Positions 29,092-38,200 of a stretch of 64,000 nucleotides of DNA are shown piece after piece. Location of the stretch: the NCBI RefSeq assembly GCF_902499115.1, contig NZ_CABVPN010000011.1, positions 148,755-212,754 on the forward strand, read 5' to 3'. The translations under genes and the position numbers were made by a program. Source of the DNA: Burkholderia diffusa (GTDB lineage Bacteria > Pseudomonadota > Gammaproteobacteria > Burkholderiales > Burkholderiaceae). Below the pieces are notes generated by a model. It was given only the letters and a program-made list of their open reading frames with translations, made no database searches and was not told the origin of the DNA. The stretch's first letter is position 1. The number at the start of each line of letters is the position of its first letter.

Positions 29092-30009
29092 CTACGCCGC
29101 GCCGGTCATCGATGCCGCGCCGTCGGCCTGTGCGGCCTCGAGAATCCATCGGCGGAACGCGGCGACTTTCGCGCGTTCCGCATGATGCGGCGGATAGACG
29201 AGGTAGTACGCGAAATCGTCGAGCCAGGCGACGTCGGCAAGCTGCACGAGCCGGCCGCTCGCGAGCTCGTCGCGCACCATCGCCGCCGGCAGCAGGCCGG
29301 CGCCCTGGCCGGCGAGGATCGCCTGCAGCAACAGGCCGGAATCGTCGAACGCGGGGCCGCGCGGCGGGCCGAAATCAGCGATTCGCTGCGCGTCGAACCA
29401 GATGTGCCAGCCCTTGCGCTCGGCGTCGTGCAGATGCGGCCATCCGGCCAGGTCGGCGGGTGTGGCCGGAAGGCCCAGCCGCGCGACGAGTGCCGGCGCC
29501 GCCAACGCGACGATCTCCACGGTGAGCAACCGTTCGCTGCATAGCCCGATGTAGCGGCCGAGACCGTGGCGGATCGCGACGTCGACGCCGTCGCGCGAGA
29601 AATCGGCGAGCGCGTGGCTCGTGACGATCTGCAGGTCGACGTCCGGGCACGCGTCGCGGAACTGCGCGAGGCGCGGCACGAGCCACGCGGACGCAAAAAA
29701 GGGAGTGACGCTCACCGTCAGCACGCCGCTGTCGGCGGCCCCCGACACACGCTGCGACGCGTCGGCGATCTGCCGGAACGCGTTGCGCACGGGCGGCAGG
29801 TAGTCGCGGCCCGCGGCGGTCAGCAGGATGCCGCGATTCACGCGCTCGAACAGCTGTACGCCGAGATGCGTCTCGAGCGTGCGGATCATCTGGCTCACCG
29901 CCCCCGGCGTGACCGACAACTCCTCGGCCGCCGATTTCACCGACAAGTGGCGGGCGGCCGCCTCGAACGCACGCAACGCGTTGAGCGGTGGAAGGCGTGA
30001 ACGGATCAT
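29092..30009 (-). CDS. LysR family regulator (GcvA-like)
   Basis: 305 residues. The N-terminal helix-turn-helix is PPLNALRAFEAAARHLSVKSAAEELSVTPGAVSQ-type, as in the GcvA/AmpR branch, followed by the periplasmic-binding-like effector domain. It is divergent from an MFS transporter gene, 194 bp apart, and probably controls it. The ligand is unknown. Confidence 0.9.
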   Translation of the reverse strand: MIRSRLPPLNALRAFEAAARHLSVKSAAEELSVTPGAVSQMIRTLETHLGVQLFERVNRGILLTAAGRDYLPPVRNAFRQIADASQRVSGAADSGVLTVSVTPFFASAWLVPRLAQFRDACPDVDLQIVTSHALADFSRDGVDVAIRHGLGRYIGLCSERLLTVEIVALAAPALVARLGLPATPADLAGWPHLHDAERKGWHIWFDAQRIADFGPPRGPAFDDSGLLLQAILAGQGAGLLPAAMVRDELASGRLVQLADVAWLDDFAYYLVYPPHHAERAKVAAFRRWILEAAQADGAASMTGAA

Positions 30010-30131
30010 TGAGTTTTTCTAAAGCGAAAGACCGATGAAATATCGTTTGAGGCGACGAGCATGCACGAGTACCGTTGTTGCATTCGATCGTATCCGTGGT
30101 GAGCGGGTTTTGCGCTGTCGATGCGATCAAC

Positions 30132-30144
30132 ATAGTTCAACTAT
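30132..30144. promoter_or_regulatory. Candidate LysR binding palindrome
   Basis: ATAGTTCAACTAT, a perfect 6-bp inverted repeat around one base, in the divergent LysR/MFS intergenic region about 60 bp before the MFS start codon. No -35/-10 pair could be fixed. Confidence 0.5.
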
Positions 30145-30203
30145 ATCCATGAGGCAATCCGGATGCCGTGCGGCGTCCGGCGGAACCTGAAAGGAGGATC
30201 GTC

Positions 30204-31466
30204 ATGAGCAGCCTGCGCGCATCGCGCGTCTTCTACGGCTGGTATGTGGTGGCGGCCGCATTCGCCGTCACGTTCGTCGGCTTCGGCAGTGCGTACACGT
30301 TCAGCGCGTTCGTCGAATCGCTGCAGCGTGATTTCGCGGCATCGCGCGGGCAGATCTCGCTCGTGTTCTCGCTGGCCGGCTTCCTGTATTTCGGCTTCGG
30401 CATCGTCAGCGGCCCGCTTGCCGATCGCTTCGGCTCGCGGCGGCTCGCCGTCGCCGGCATGTTGCTGACGGCAGCGGGTCTCGCGGCGGCCGGTGCCGCG
30501 CATACGCTGCTGCAGGTCTATGTCGCGTACGGGCTCGGTGTCGGCCTCGGCGTCGGCTGCGCGTACGTGCCGGCCGTCGGCGCCGTGCAACGCTGGTTCG
30601 TGCGGCGGCGCGGATTCGCGTCGGGGCTCGCGGTCGCGGGGATCGGCGTCGGCACGCTCGTGATGCCGCCGCTCGCATCCGCGCTGATCGCGCACGTCGG
30701 CTGGCGCGGCGCGTACGTCACCCTCGCGGCGATCGCGGTAGTGGTGGGCGCGGGCATGTCGCTGCTGATCGAGAACGATCCCCGCGGGCGCGGATTGCTG
30801 CCCGACGGCGATGCGGCGCGTGCGCAATCGCGCGACGGGCAGCCTGGTGCCACTTCATCGGTGTCCGCCGGCGCGACCGTGCGCGAAGCCGTCACGTCGC
30901 GACCGTTCGCGAGCCTGTATGCGGCATGCCTCGTCTGCTCGTTCGGTGTGTTCGTGCCGTTCGTGCATCTCGTGCCGTACGCGCTCGATCACGGCGTCGC
31001 GCAGTCGACGGCCGTGCTGCTGCTCGGCGCGATCGGCGTCGGCAGCACGGCAGGGCGCTTCTTCCTCGGCGGTGTCGCCGACCGCTTCGGCCGCCGCGCG
31101 TCGCTGCTCGCGATGTTCGCAGGCATGGCGGCCGCGCTCTCGGCGTGGGCCGGTGCCGGAAGCGTCGCGACGCTGGCCGCGTTCGCACTCGTGTTCGGCG
31201 TGTTCTACGGCGGCTGGGTCGCCGTGCTGCCGGCCGTCGTGATGGACTACTTCGGCGGCCGCAACGTGAGCGCGATCATCGGCATGCTGTACACGAGCGT
31301 CGCGTTCGGCACGCTGATCGGGCCTGCCGCCGCCGGTTTCATCTACGACGCGGGCGGCGGCTATCTCGTGCCGATCCTGGCCAGCGCGGCCGCGAATGCG
31401 ATCGCGTTCGCGATCGTTGCCACCACGGGGCGCGCGCCGGTGGCGGCGTGCGCGGCGGGCCGCTAG
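30204..31466 (+). CDS. MFS transporter
   Basis: 420 residues, 12 predicted membrane helices, MFS motif A equivalents GPLADRFGSRRLAV and GGVADRFGRRASLL. The branch again looks like the monocarboxylate/oxalate-formate antiporter type (RWFVRRRGFASGLAVAGIGVGTL). The substrate is unknown. The start ATG 30204 has AAGGAGG seven bases upstream. Probable target of the divergent LysR regulator. Confidence 0.88.
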   Translation: MSSLRASRVFYGWYVVAAAFAVTFVGFGSAYTFSAFVESLQRDFAASRGQISLVFSLAGFLYFGFGIVSGPLADRFGSRRLAVAGMLLTAAGLAAAGAAHTLLQVYVAYGLGVGLGVGCAYVPAVGAVQRWFVRRRGFASGLAVAGIGVGTLVMPPLASALIAHVGWRGAYVTLAAIAVVVGAGMSLLIENDPRGRGLLPDGDAARAQSRDGQPGATSSVSAGATVREAVTSRPFASLYAACLVCSFGVFVPFVHLVPYALDHGVAQSTAVLLLGAIGVGSTAGRFFLGGVADRFGRRASLLAMFAGMAAALSAWAGAGSVATLAAFALVFGVFYGGWVAVLPAVVMDYFGGRNVSAIIGMLYTSVAFGTLIGPAAAGFIYDAGGGYLVPILASAAANAIAFAIVATTGRAPVAACAAGR

Positions 31467-31570
31467 ACGCGCGTCGCCGGGCGCGCGGCCAGACGTCGCT
31501 CGGCTAGGCGCCATCCCCGATTTCCGCTACGGTGTCCGGGACGTCGATCACCAACGGGCGGAGGCGCATC

Positions 31571-31915
31571 GTGACATTCGACGAAGTTCGGCAGGTCGTG
31601 CTGGCATGGCGGGGTGTCGAGGAAGGCAAGTCGTACGGCACGCCCGCACTCAGGGTGAAGGGCAAGATGCTCGCGCGCCTGCGCGAGGACGGCGACACGC
31701 TCGTCGTGCGGGGCGTCGGCCCCGACGAGCGCGCGTGGCTGATCGAATCGGAGCCCGACGTGTATTACGTGACCGATCACTATGCGGGCTGGCCGATCGT
31801 GCTGGTGCGCTTGTCGGCCGCGCATCCTGACGCCGTGAAAAACCTGCTTCTGCGAGAATGGCGCGCGATCGTGCCGGCCAAATGGCGGGACGCAGGGCCG
31901 GGCGGCGCGACCTGA
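31571..31915 (+). CDS. MmcQ/YjbR family protein (DUF419)
   Basis: 114 residues from GTG 31571, which follows a GGAGG ribosome site; an ATG at 31532 would add 13 residues. Family marks: WRGVEEGKSYGTPALRVKGKMLARL, the middle acidic segment, and the end HPDAVKNLLLREWRAIVPAKW. These small proteins have a double-wing-like DNA-binding fold, but no clear role. Confidence 0.8.
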   Translation: MTFDEVRQVVLAWRGVEEGKSYGTPALRVKGKMLARLREDGDTLVVRGVGPDERAWLIESEPDVYYVTDHYAGWPIVLVRLSAAHPDAVKNLLLREWRAIVPAKWRDAGPGGAT

Positions 31916-32048
31916 GCATCCGGCGCAGCGCCTGCGCGGCACACAAACCACCTTGACGGCATGCGTCCGTTGCGATGTCGGGCGGGCATGTCTCACCGCG
32001 CGTTTCCCGATCCGGCGGCTCATGAGCGGACGCCGAACCGGACCAAGC

Positions 32049-32074
32049 GTTGCATCGGTTCGCATCGATGCAAC
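32049..32074. promoter_or_regulatory. Inverted repeat upstream of gabP (1)
   Basis: GTTGCATCG, eight bases, CGATGCAAC: perfect 9-bp arms. Candidate operator. Confidence 0.6.
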
Positions 32075-32101
32075 AAGTGGTTCCATCGAAATTCTTCAAT
32101 T

Positions 32102-32119
32102 GGTTCTTAGTCAAGAACC
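32102..32119. promoter_or_regulatory. Inverted repeat upstream of gabP (2)
   Basis: GGTTCTT, AGTC, AAGAACC: perfect 7-bp arms, 28 bp after the first repeat. Candidate operator. Confidence 0.55.
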
Positions 32120-32383
32120 GTTTGATGCTTACACTCCTTCGCTTCGAAGGCGGCTGACCAACAGCCGACGGAAAGGGCGCACGCGATGCGCCGGCGCCCC
32201 GTGTGCCGCATCGCACCCGCAGCTTCGCAGACTGCGTCGCGTACCGACCGGAACAGGCTCGATCCGGCTCCCTGCCCGCATGCCGCGCATGCGCGGCGCG
32301 CTGCCGGATTCAACAACGACAAATCCCGCGCCGCCTTCATGCGACACCCGGTCATATCGGAACCGTTTTTTGGAGAGAGACAC

Positions 32384-33775
32384 ATGAGTGGAAGCAAGAC
32401 AGGCCTCGGCACGGGTCTGAAGCAGCGTCACGTGACGATGATGTCGATTGCCGGCGTCATCGGCGCCGGCTTGTTCGTCGGCTCCGGCCACGCGATCGCG
32501 GAAGCCGGCCCGGCTTCGATCCTCGCGTATGCGATCGCGGGCGTCCTGGTTGTGCTGGTGATGCGCATGCTCGGCGAGATGGCCGTCGCGCATCCGGACA
32601 GCGGTTCGTTCTCGACCTATGCCGATCGCGCGATCGGCCACTGGGCCGGTTTCACCATCGGCTGGCTGTACTGGTGGTTCTGGGTGCTCGTGATCCCGAT
32701 CGAGGCGACGGCCGCCGCGACCATTCTCAATGCATGGTTCCCCGGCGTCGCGACCTGGATCTTCGCGCTCGGCATCACGTTGCTGCTGACGATCACCAAC
32801 CTCTTCTCGGTCAAGAACTACGGCGAATTCGAATTCTGGTTCGCGCTGATCAAGGTCATCGCGATCGTCGTGTTCCTGTGCATCGGCGGCGCGGCGATCG
32901 TCGGTATCGTGCCCGCGCCGGCCGTATCGGGCGTGTCGAACCTCTTCGCGCACCAGGGCTTCATGCCGAACGGCGCCGGCGCGGTGCTCGCGGCGATGCT
33001 GACGACGATGTTCTCGTTTCTCGGCACCGAGATCGTGACGATCGCGGCCGCCGAGTCGGACAACCCGCAACGCCAGATCGTGCGTGCGACGAACTCCGTC
33101 ATCTGGCGTATCACGCTGTTCTATCTCGGCTCGATCCTCGTCGTCGCGGCCATCGTGCCGTGGAACGATCCGCTGCTGCCGAAGCACGGCTCGTATCAGC
33201 GCGCGATGGAGCTGATCGGGGTTCCGAACGCGAAGGCGATCATCGACGTGATCGTGCTCGTGTCGGTCGCGAGCTGCCTGAACTCCGCGCTCTACACCGC
33301 ATCGCGGATGCTGTTCTCGCTGTCCAAGCGCAAGGACGCGCCCGCGTTCCTGCATAGCACCGATTCGACCGGCACGCCGCGTGCGGCCGTGCTCGCATCG
33401 ACCGCATTCGGTTTCCTGACCGTGATCGCGAACTACCTGATGCCGGAGCAGGTATTCGGCTTCCTGCTGGCGACGTCGGGCGCGATCGCGCTGCTCGTGT
33501 ATCTCGTGATCGCGATCTCGCAACTGCGGATGCGCAAGACGCTGGAATCGAGCGGTGCCGACCTGACGCTGCGGATGTGGCTGTTCCCGTGGCTCACGTG
33601 GGCTGTGATCGTGTTCATCTGCGGCACGCTGACCGTGATGTTCGTCAGCGAGGAACACCGGATGGAAGTGGGGGCGACGGCCGTGCTCGCGCTGCTCGTG
33701 TTGTTTGCTTCGTGGTTGAACAAGCGCGGTCGTGATGCGCGAGCAGGTGCTGGGCGGCGGGTGTCGGCGACGTGA
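32384..33775 (+). CDS. gabP: GABA permease-like amino acid transporter (AAT family, APC superfamily)
   Basis: 463 residues, 12 predicted helices. The first helix carries the APC motif SIAGVIGAGLFVGSGHAIAEAGPASI and the AAT-family phrase RMLGEMAVAHPDSGSFSTYADRAIG. The C-terminal half (ASCLNSALYTASRMLFSLSKRKDAP) matches GabP-type permeases closely. Likely takes up 4-aminobutyrate with protons. ATG 32384 follows GGAGAGAG. It was probably convergent with ychF before the island arrived. Confidence 0.87.
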   Translation: MSGSKTGLGTGLKQRHVTMMSIAGVIGAGLFVGSGHAIAEAGPASILAYAIAGVLVVLVMRMLGEMAVAHPDSGSFSTYADRAIGHWAGFTIGWLYWWFWVLVIPIEATAAATILNAWFPGVATWIFALGITLLLTITNLFSVKNYGEFEFWFALIKVIAIVVFLCIGGAAIVGIVPAPAVSGVSNLFAHQGFMPNGAGAVLAAMLTTMFSFLGTEIVTIAAAESDNPQRQIVRATNSVIWRITLFYLGSILVVAAIVPWNDPLLPKHGSYQRAMELIGVPNAKAIIDVIVLVSVASCLNSALYTASRMLFSLSKRKDAPAFLHSTDSTGTPRAAVLASTAFGFLTVIANYLMPEQVFGFLLATSGAIALLVYLVIAISQLRMRKTLESSGADLTLRMWLFPWLTWAVIVFICGTLTVMFVSEEHRMEVGATAVLALLVLFASWLNKRGRDARAGAGRRVSAT

Positions 33776-33841
33776 TGACGTGACGATCCGAAGGCGGGCA
33801 GCGGTGCTCGTCTTTGGCCGACGGACAAGTCCGTGGATGAA

Positions 33842-33877
33842 AAATGGGCCGATTGGCATTTGCCAATCGGCCCATTT
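33842..33877. terminator. Strong hairpin terminator, probably shared by gabP and (originally) ychF
   Basis: Perfect 17-bp arms (AAATGGGCCGATTGGCA and its complement) with a two-base loop. On the minus strand the stem runs into ATTTTTC, on the plus strand into ATTTGCTTTT. It lies between gabP and the left island repeat, i.e. where the ychF transcript would have ended before insertion of the island. Confidence 0.82.
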
Positions 33878-33942
33878 GCTTTTCGTTCCGGATGCGCGTC
33901 AGGCGATGCCGAGCGTATCGCACGGCATCGGCATTGCACGTA

Positions 33943-33962
33943 TCAGACGTTGAAGCGGAAGT
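33943..33962 (+). repeat. Left attachment repeat (displaced copy of ychF 3' end)
   Basis: TCAGACGTTGAAGCGGAAGT. On the minus strand it encodes the end of YchF (D-F-R-F-N-V-stop). It matches the right repeat at 18 of 20 positions. Confidence 0.85.
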
Positions 33963-34124
33963 CTGAAAAGCCACCGGCCGGGAAGCCTCGTCCTTATTAG
34001 TTCTCCACTGCAGAAGAGGTTTGGCGAGGCTTAGGCACCTTCGTGACCCTAGCCCACAAAACTGTCCCATTTGGAAGTGGAAAATTCCGGCATGACGATG
34101 TCATCGAGACTTGGAGGTCATGCC

Positions 34125-34202
34125 GTGAAGAAGAGCAAGTTCACCGAAGAGCAGATCGCATACGCGTTGAAGCAGGCCGAGTTGGGCACGCCGTCCGGAA
34201 GG
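34125..34202 (+). pseudogene. IS3-family transposase OrfA fragment
   Basis: A GTG start with GGAGGTC ribosome site opens with KKSKFTEEQIAYALKQAELGTP, the N-terminus of many IS3-group OrfA proteins. After about 22 codons the similarity stops (a normal copy goes on to a VxEVCRKxGI-type helix). No OrfB and no second IS end are present. The left end of the element may lie near 34060. It is a scrap left inside the island. Confidence 0.75.
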
Positions 34203-34333
34203 TCACTGCGCTTTTTTTTCGCCATTTCTGGTCATCGATTTGGCCATCTTGGTGAGATCACTTGGAGCTCTACGACGCCCGTGAACCGGAGGCTACGGCA
34301 GTTACTTCGGAACAGCACGGTGCAATACAAAAT

Positions 34334-34588
34334 CTAGATCCTTGCAGCCATCTTCGAAGCGAACTCTGCTACCGCCTTTTCTATGTCCACGGGGGTTCCG
34401 AGCATCGCCGGCAGATCCTTTACCCGATGGTATATGACAGCTACCAGTTCACTTTCTGTAGGACGTGGCACAAGCCTTTTAAGGTTGGATATTGCTTGCC
34501 TAAGCTTCCTGGCATCGCTGGGATGCGAACTGAACCAGGTTGGCCTAGAGGCCCAGCATTCGATTGCTTGTTTGATGTCTTCCCGCAT
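34334..34588 (-). CDS. Small hypothetical protein of the island (possible orphan immunity gene)
   Basis: 84 residues, no signal or membrane segment, mixed charge (MREDIKQAIECWASRPTW... in the N-terminus). I do not recognise the family. It looks genuinely coding because an AGGGAA ribosome site lies four bases before the ATG and codon use is coherent though not GC-rich. It follows the Rhs immunity candidate in the same direction, where arrays of spare immunity genes are often found. Confidence 0.6.
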   Translation of the reverse strand: MREDIKQAIECWASRPTWFSSHPSDARKLRQAISNLKRLVPRPTESELVAVIYHRVKDLPAMLGTPVDIEKAVAEFASKMAARI

Positions 34589-34739
34589 AAAAATTCCCTA
34601 TTTGCGATCTATTGAACGTTACGGAGAGCCTAACCCATTCATAGCCCCCTTGGCGTCCTGAGTCAGGAGGCCCAGATTACGGCGGGGTACCTGGGGCGGT
34701 GAGAACTGTCATCCGGAGCCGTCTTGGCCAGCATCAAAC

Positions 34740-35228
34740 TCACCGCCCTCCAAATTCAAACTCATCCATGATTCGGCGCAGAGCGATTGTGTCCTCCCCG
34801 TCCGGATTCGCTTCATGCTGGCGCTCGAAGAAAAACTCTACAAGATAGAACTCATCTTCGCTCCTAATTTCCCCCCGTTTAATGATGGCGCCTATCTTTT
34901 TTTCATCCTTATCAAAAAATTCAGGGAAATCATTTAATATAATTTGGTTGTATTTTTTTATAAAATCCCTTCTTTCGGTGATCGGTATGTAATTCATAAA
35001 ATCGCTGGCCCCTCTGAGTCCTTGTTTTACTCCCTCAGTCAAAGTTGAAGCAGAGACGCCCTCAGCTAGTGCTTGAGAGTATTTGTTACGACCAGCCTCC
35101 CAAGAATCCTTAAATTTCAACAACACCGGGTGTTGGTAACTGGCCAAGAGAGAAACGATTTGGTCGAATATCCCAAGAAGTTTCGTCAGTTCAGCTGTTT
35201 TTTGCGATGTTCTCGTCATGAATTTCAC
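34740..35228 (-). CDS. Probable immunity protein for the Rhs C-terminal toxin
   Basis: 162 residues, soluble, Lys/Glu/Phe-rich, no signal peptide. It opens 3 bp after the Rhs stop codon (GTG 35228; ATG 35219 is the alternative), the hallmark position of a cognate immunity gene, so translation is likely coupled. The coding region is very AT-rich compared with the chromosome, as usual for horizontally moved toxin/immunity pairs. I do not recognise the family; the role is inferred from position. A cytoplasmic immunity protein fits a nuclease toxin. Confidence 0.7.
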   Translation of the reverse strand: MKFMTRTSQKTAELTKLLGIFDQIVSLLASYQHPVLLKFKDSWEAGRNKYSQALAEGVSASTLTEGVKQGLRGASDFMNYIPITERRDFIKKYNQIILNDFPEFFDKDEKKIGAIIKRGEIRSEDEFYLVEFFFERQHEANPDGEDTIALRRIMDEFEFGGR

Positions 35229-35231
35229 TCG

Positions 35232-38200
35232 CTATTTCCAAATTCTGAATCTAGATGGGGAATTGTCCGGAAGTGCTCCAAATTCCGCCGTCGAAGCAGC
35301 GTCATACAAGAAGCCGCGTGGATTCCAATCCCCGACCCCATTAATCATGTTTCTTGTGCCCCCGCCAACACTTTGAGCGCCACCATGGAAATCTATGAGC
35401 TGTTGCTCCCGCCCACGTATTGCATCTCTATTAACAGAGAACTTATCCAAGACCGGGGAAGCAAATCCCTCTGCATTCAGATGGCCTTGCTGTAGCCCTC
35501 GCCGGCGCACCAGCGTATTGGGATCACCATACCCTGAAGTTCGCCCGCAATACACCTGCTGTGTGATTGGATGAGTCCTTGTATACGTCGCATGGTAGTA
35601 CGGCAGCCGATTGGGGGTATCACCTGTCAAAAGGAGTGGTAAGAGCAACCCCGCCGACTTGACTGATGGTACGGGTACGGAGTTGGGTATCGAAATGGGC
35701 GCCGGCACCGCAATGGAGCCAGTCAAGCCCAACGGATCCATCCATCCCACAGGATTCGGTGCGAACTGGTACAGACTCAACCCGCCTGCAAGCCCAATCG
35801 GATCTTTCGATACGAAGCGCCCACTACTAGGATCGTAGTACCTGTGCCGGTTGTAATGCAGCCCGGTCTCATGGTCATGGTACTGCCCCTGGAAGCGGAT
35901 GGGGTTGGCGATCGGTGCTTTGCCGGATGCTTTCCGGATGGCCTCCTGCGCAACACCCCACGCTCGGTACTCCGCGCTCCACGCAATCTCGCTCTGCTCA
36001 TCAGTCAGCTCCTGCGGCGTGCCGAGGTGATCGCACTGGTACCACGCCAGGCTGTTGATCGGCGGCGCGGGCGGCGGCGCGCCCCACAGCGGGTCTTCAT
36101 CCTGCCGGTAGTAATCGCCATACTCTGGCTGGTCCAGCAATTCGATGGCGTCGTCGCGCACCGCCTGCGCCACCGGCACAAAGCTGCCCGGATCGTACAC
36201 ATAGTGCGTGGTGCGCGCGCCAAAGCCATCCTCGTCGGCGATCTTGCTCTCCCACGCCAGCGTATCGCCGTCCCAGCCGTATAGCGTGAAGCCGCATTGC
36301 AGCGCGCGGTTGCGCTTCACGCGCTCGGCGCGGTTCCAGTGTGGCCCCGCTTCCCTTCTTTCCTCGTAGTGCGCCTGGCTGTGCTTGGACAGGCGCCGCC
36401 CAAGCGCGTCGTAGGTGTAGTCGACCTTCAGGCGCTCGTCTTCGTAGTGCGTGAGGCGGTCGAACAGATCCCAAGTAAAACGGCCTTCCTTGCCGTTGTG
36501 CCAGCGCTGGGTGAGGTTGCCGCGCGCATCGTACTGATAGTGGGTGCCGGCGTATTGCTTGAGCAGGTTGTCCAGCGCCTTGATGCGCGGCATGCGCTGG
36601 CGCTCGGCTTCGCGCTGCTCGGCCGGGTCGATGAGGTTGCTCGCCGGGTCGAAGTCAAACGTCTCATGACCGAGCCGGCTTTGCGCTTCGAGCAGGCGGC
36701 CCACGGGGTCGTAGCGGTAGGCGATCTGCCCGCGCCGCGTGTCGTTGATGTCGGTGAGTTGGCCGCTGGCGTCGTACCGGTAGCGGCGCACCAGCAGGCG
36801 GTTGCCGCCTGCGGTGTTTGTGAGCGCAGGCGTGTCGCGCGCCAGCACCTGCTCGCTGAGCCGCCCCATTGAATCCCACTGCTGCGTTTGCAGCAGCCGG
36901 TTGCCTTGTGTTCTGGCGACTTCGCGGTGCAGGTCGTCGCGCTCGTAGCTGACCAGTTCTCGTTCATCCAACTGGAGAGCCAGCAGGTGGCCGCTGCCGT
37001 AGGTGAGCCAGCTGACACGGTGGCCGTCCGGGCGCACGGTGGCAATACGCTGGTTCAGCGCATCGTATTCGTGCTGCCACACCCCGACCAGCGGCTGGCC
37101 CAGGCGAGTGTAGTGCTGGTGCTCGCGCACCAGGTTGCCGGCCGGGTCGTGGAACCATTGCAGGCGACTGTCGGCGTTGCTGGCCAGCGCCAGATTGCCG
37201 TTGAGGTCGTAGGCGAAGCGCTCGATCTGCCAGTCGGCCTTGCGCGGGGCTGCGTCGCCGGTTTGCAGCGCAGCGCGCCGCTCGGTGAGGCGGCCCATCG
37301 GATCGAAGGTATAGGCGGTGATGCGCTGCCCGTCGATGGCACGCGCCAGTTTGCCGGTCGCCTCTTCGTACTCGTAGCGCGTGATGGCGCCGTCGAAGCC
37401 GGTTTCCGCCAGCAGACGGCCCACCGGGTCGTAGTGGAACTCGGCATCGCGCCCGTTCTCGTTGCGCAGCGCGGTGAGCTGGCCGAGCTTGTCCCACTGG
37501 TAGCGCAGGGACTGGCCGGCGGCGTCCACCCGCTTGGCCAGCAGGCCGGCCTCGGTGTAGTCCCATTCAGTGCGCCGGCCCAGCGCATCGATGTGGGTTA
37601 GCAGCCGGCCCTCTGCGTCGCGCTCGAAGTGTTCTGCGGTATCGTCCGGGTAGCGGATGGCGGCGAGCTGGCCGGCCTCGTGGCGGTAGCGGGTGACCTG
37701 GCCGGCCGCGTCGGTGAACTGCACGAGTTGGCCGCGCGCGTCGTAGGCCCATTCGCTGGCCTTGGCCGAGCAGTCCACGTAGCGAGTGAGCTGGCCGCTG
37801 CTGTTGTACTCGAGCTGCCTGGTCTTGCCGCTGGCATCGGTGATGCCGATCGGCAGGCCCATCAGGTTGTAGGCGTACTCGGTCTTGTTACCCAGCGGGT
37901 CGATGGCCTCCGTGAGCCGACCGCGGGTATCGTAGTCGCGCAGCCAGAGGCCGCCTTCGGCGTCGCTGATCTTGATGAGCTGGTCTTTGCTATCCCACGC
38001 GTAATGCACGGTGGTGCCGTCCGCACGGATGTGCTCGAGCAGGTTGCCGTTCTCATCATGCGCAAAGCGATTGACATGACCTGCGCTGTCGATGTGTCGG
38101 ACAACGTTCTTGGCACTGTCCCGGAAGAACCATTCCGAGCGCTGGTCCGGGTGAACAATGCGGTAGGTGTAACCAAGGCTGTCGTAGTAGTGCCGGGTCT

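Larger units (their letters stand above)
31916..32383. other. gabP upstream region
   Basis: 468 bp without a gene that I can support. It holds two inverted repeats (listed separately) within 70 bp of each other, in a less GC-rich stretch about 265-335 bp before the gabP start, which suggests an upstream control region for the permease gene. Confidence 0.6.

Noticed and set aside
32129..33859. 576-codon open frame opposite gabP
   Set aside because: Shadow of a membrane transporter gene; His/Arg/Asp-rich with no fold signature.
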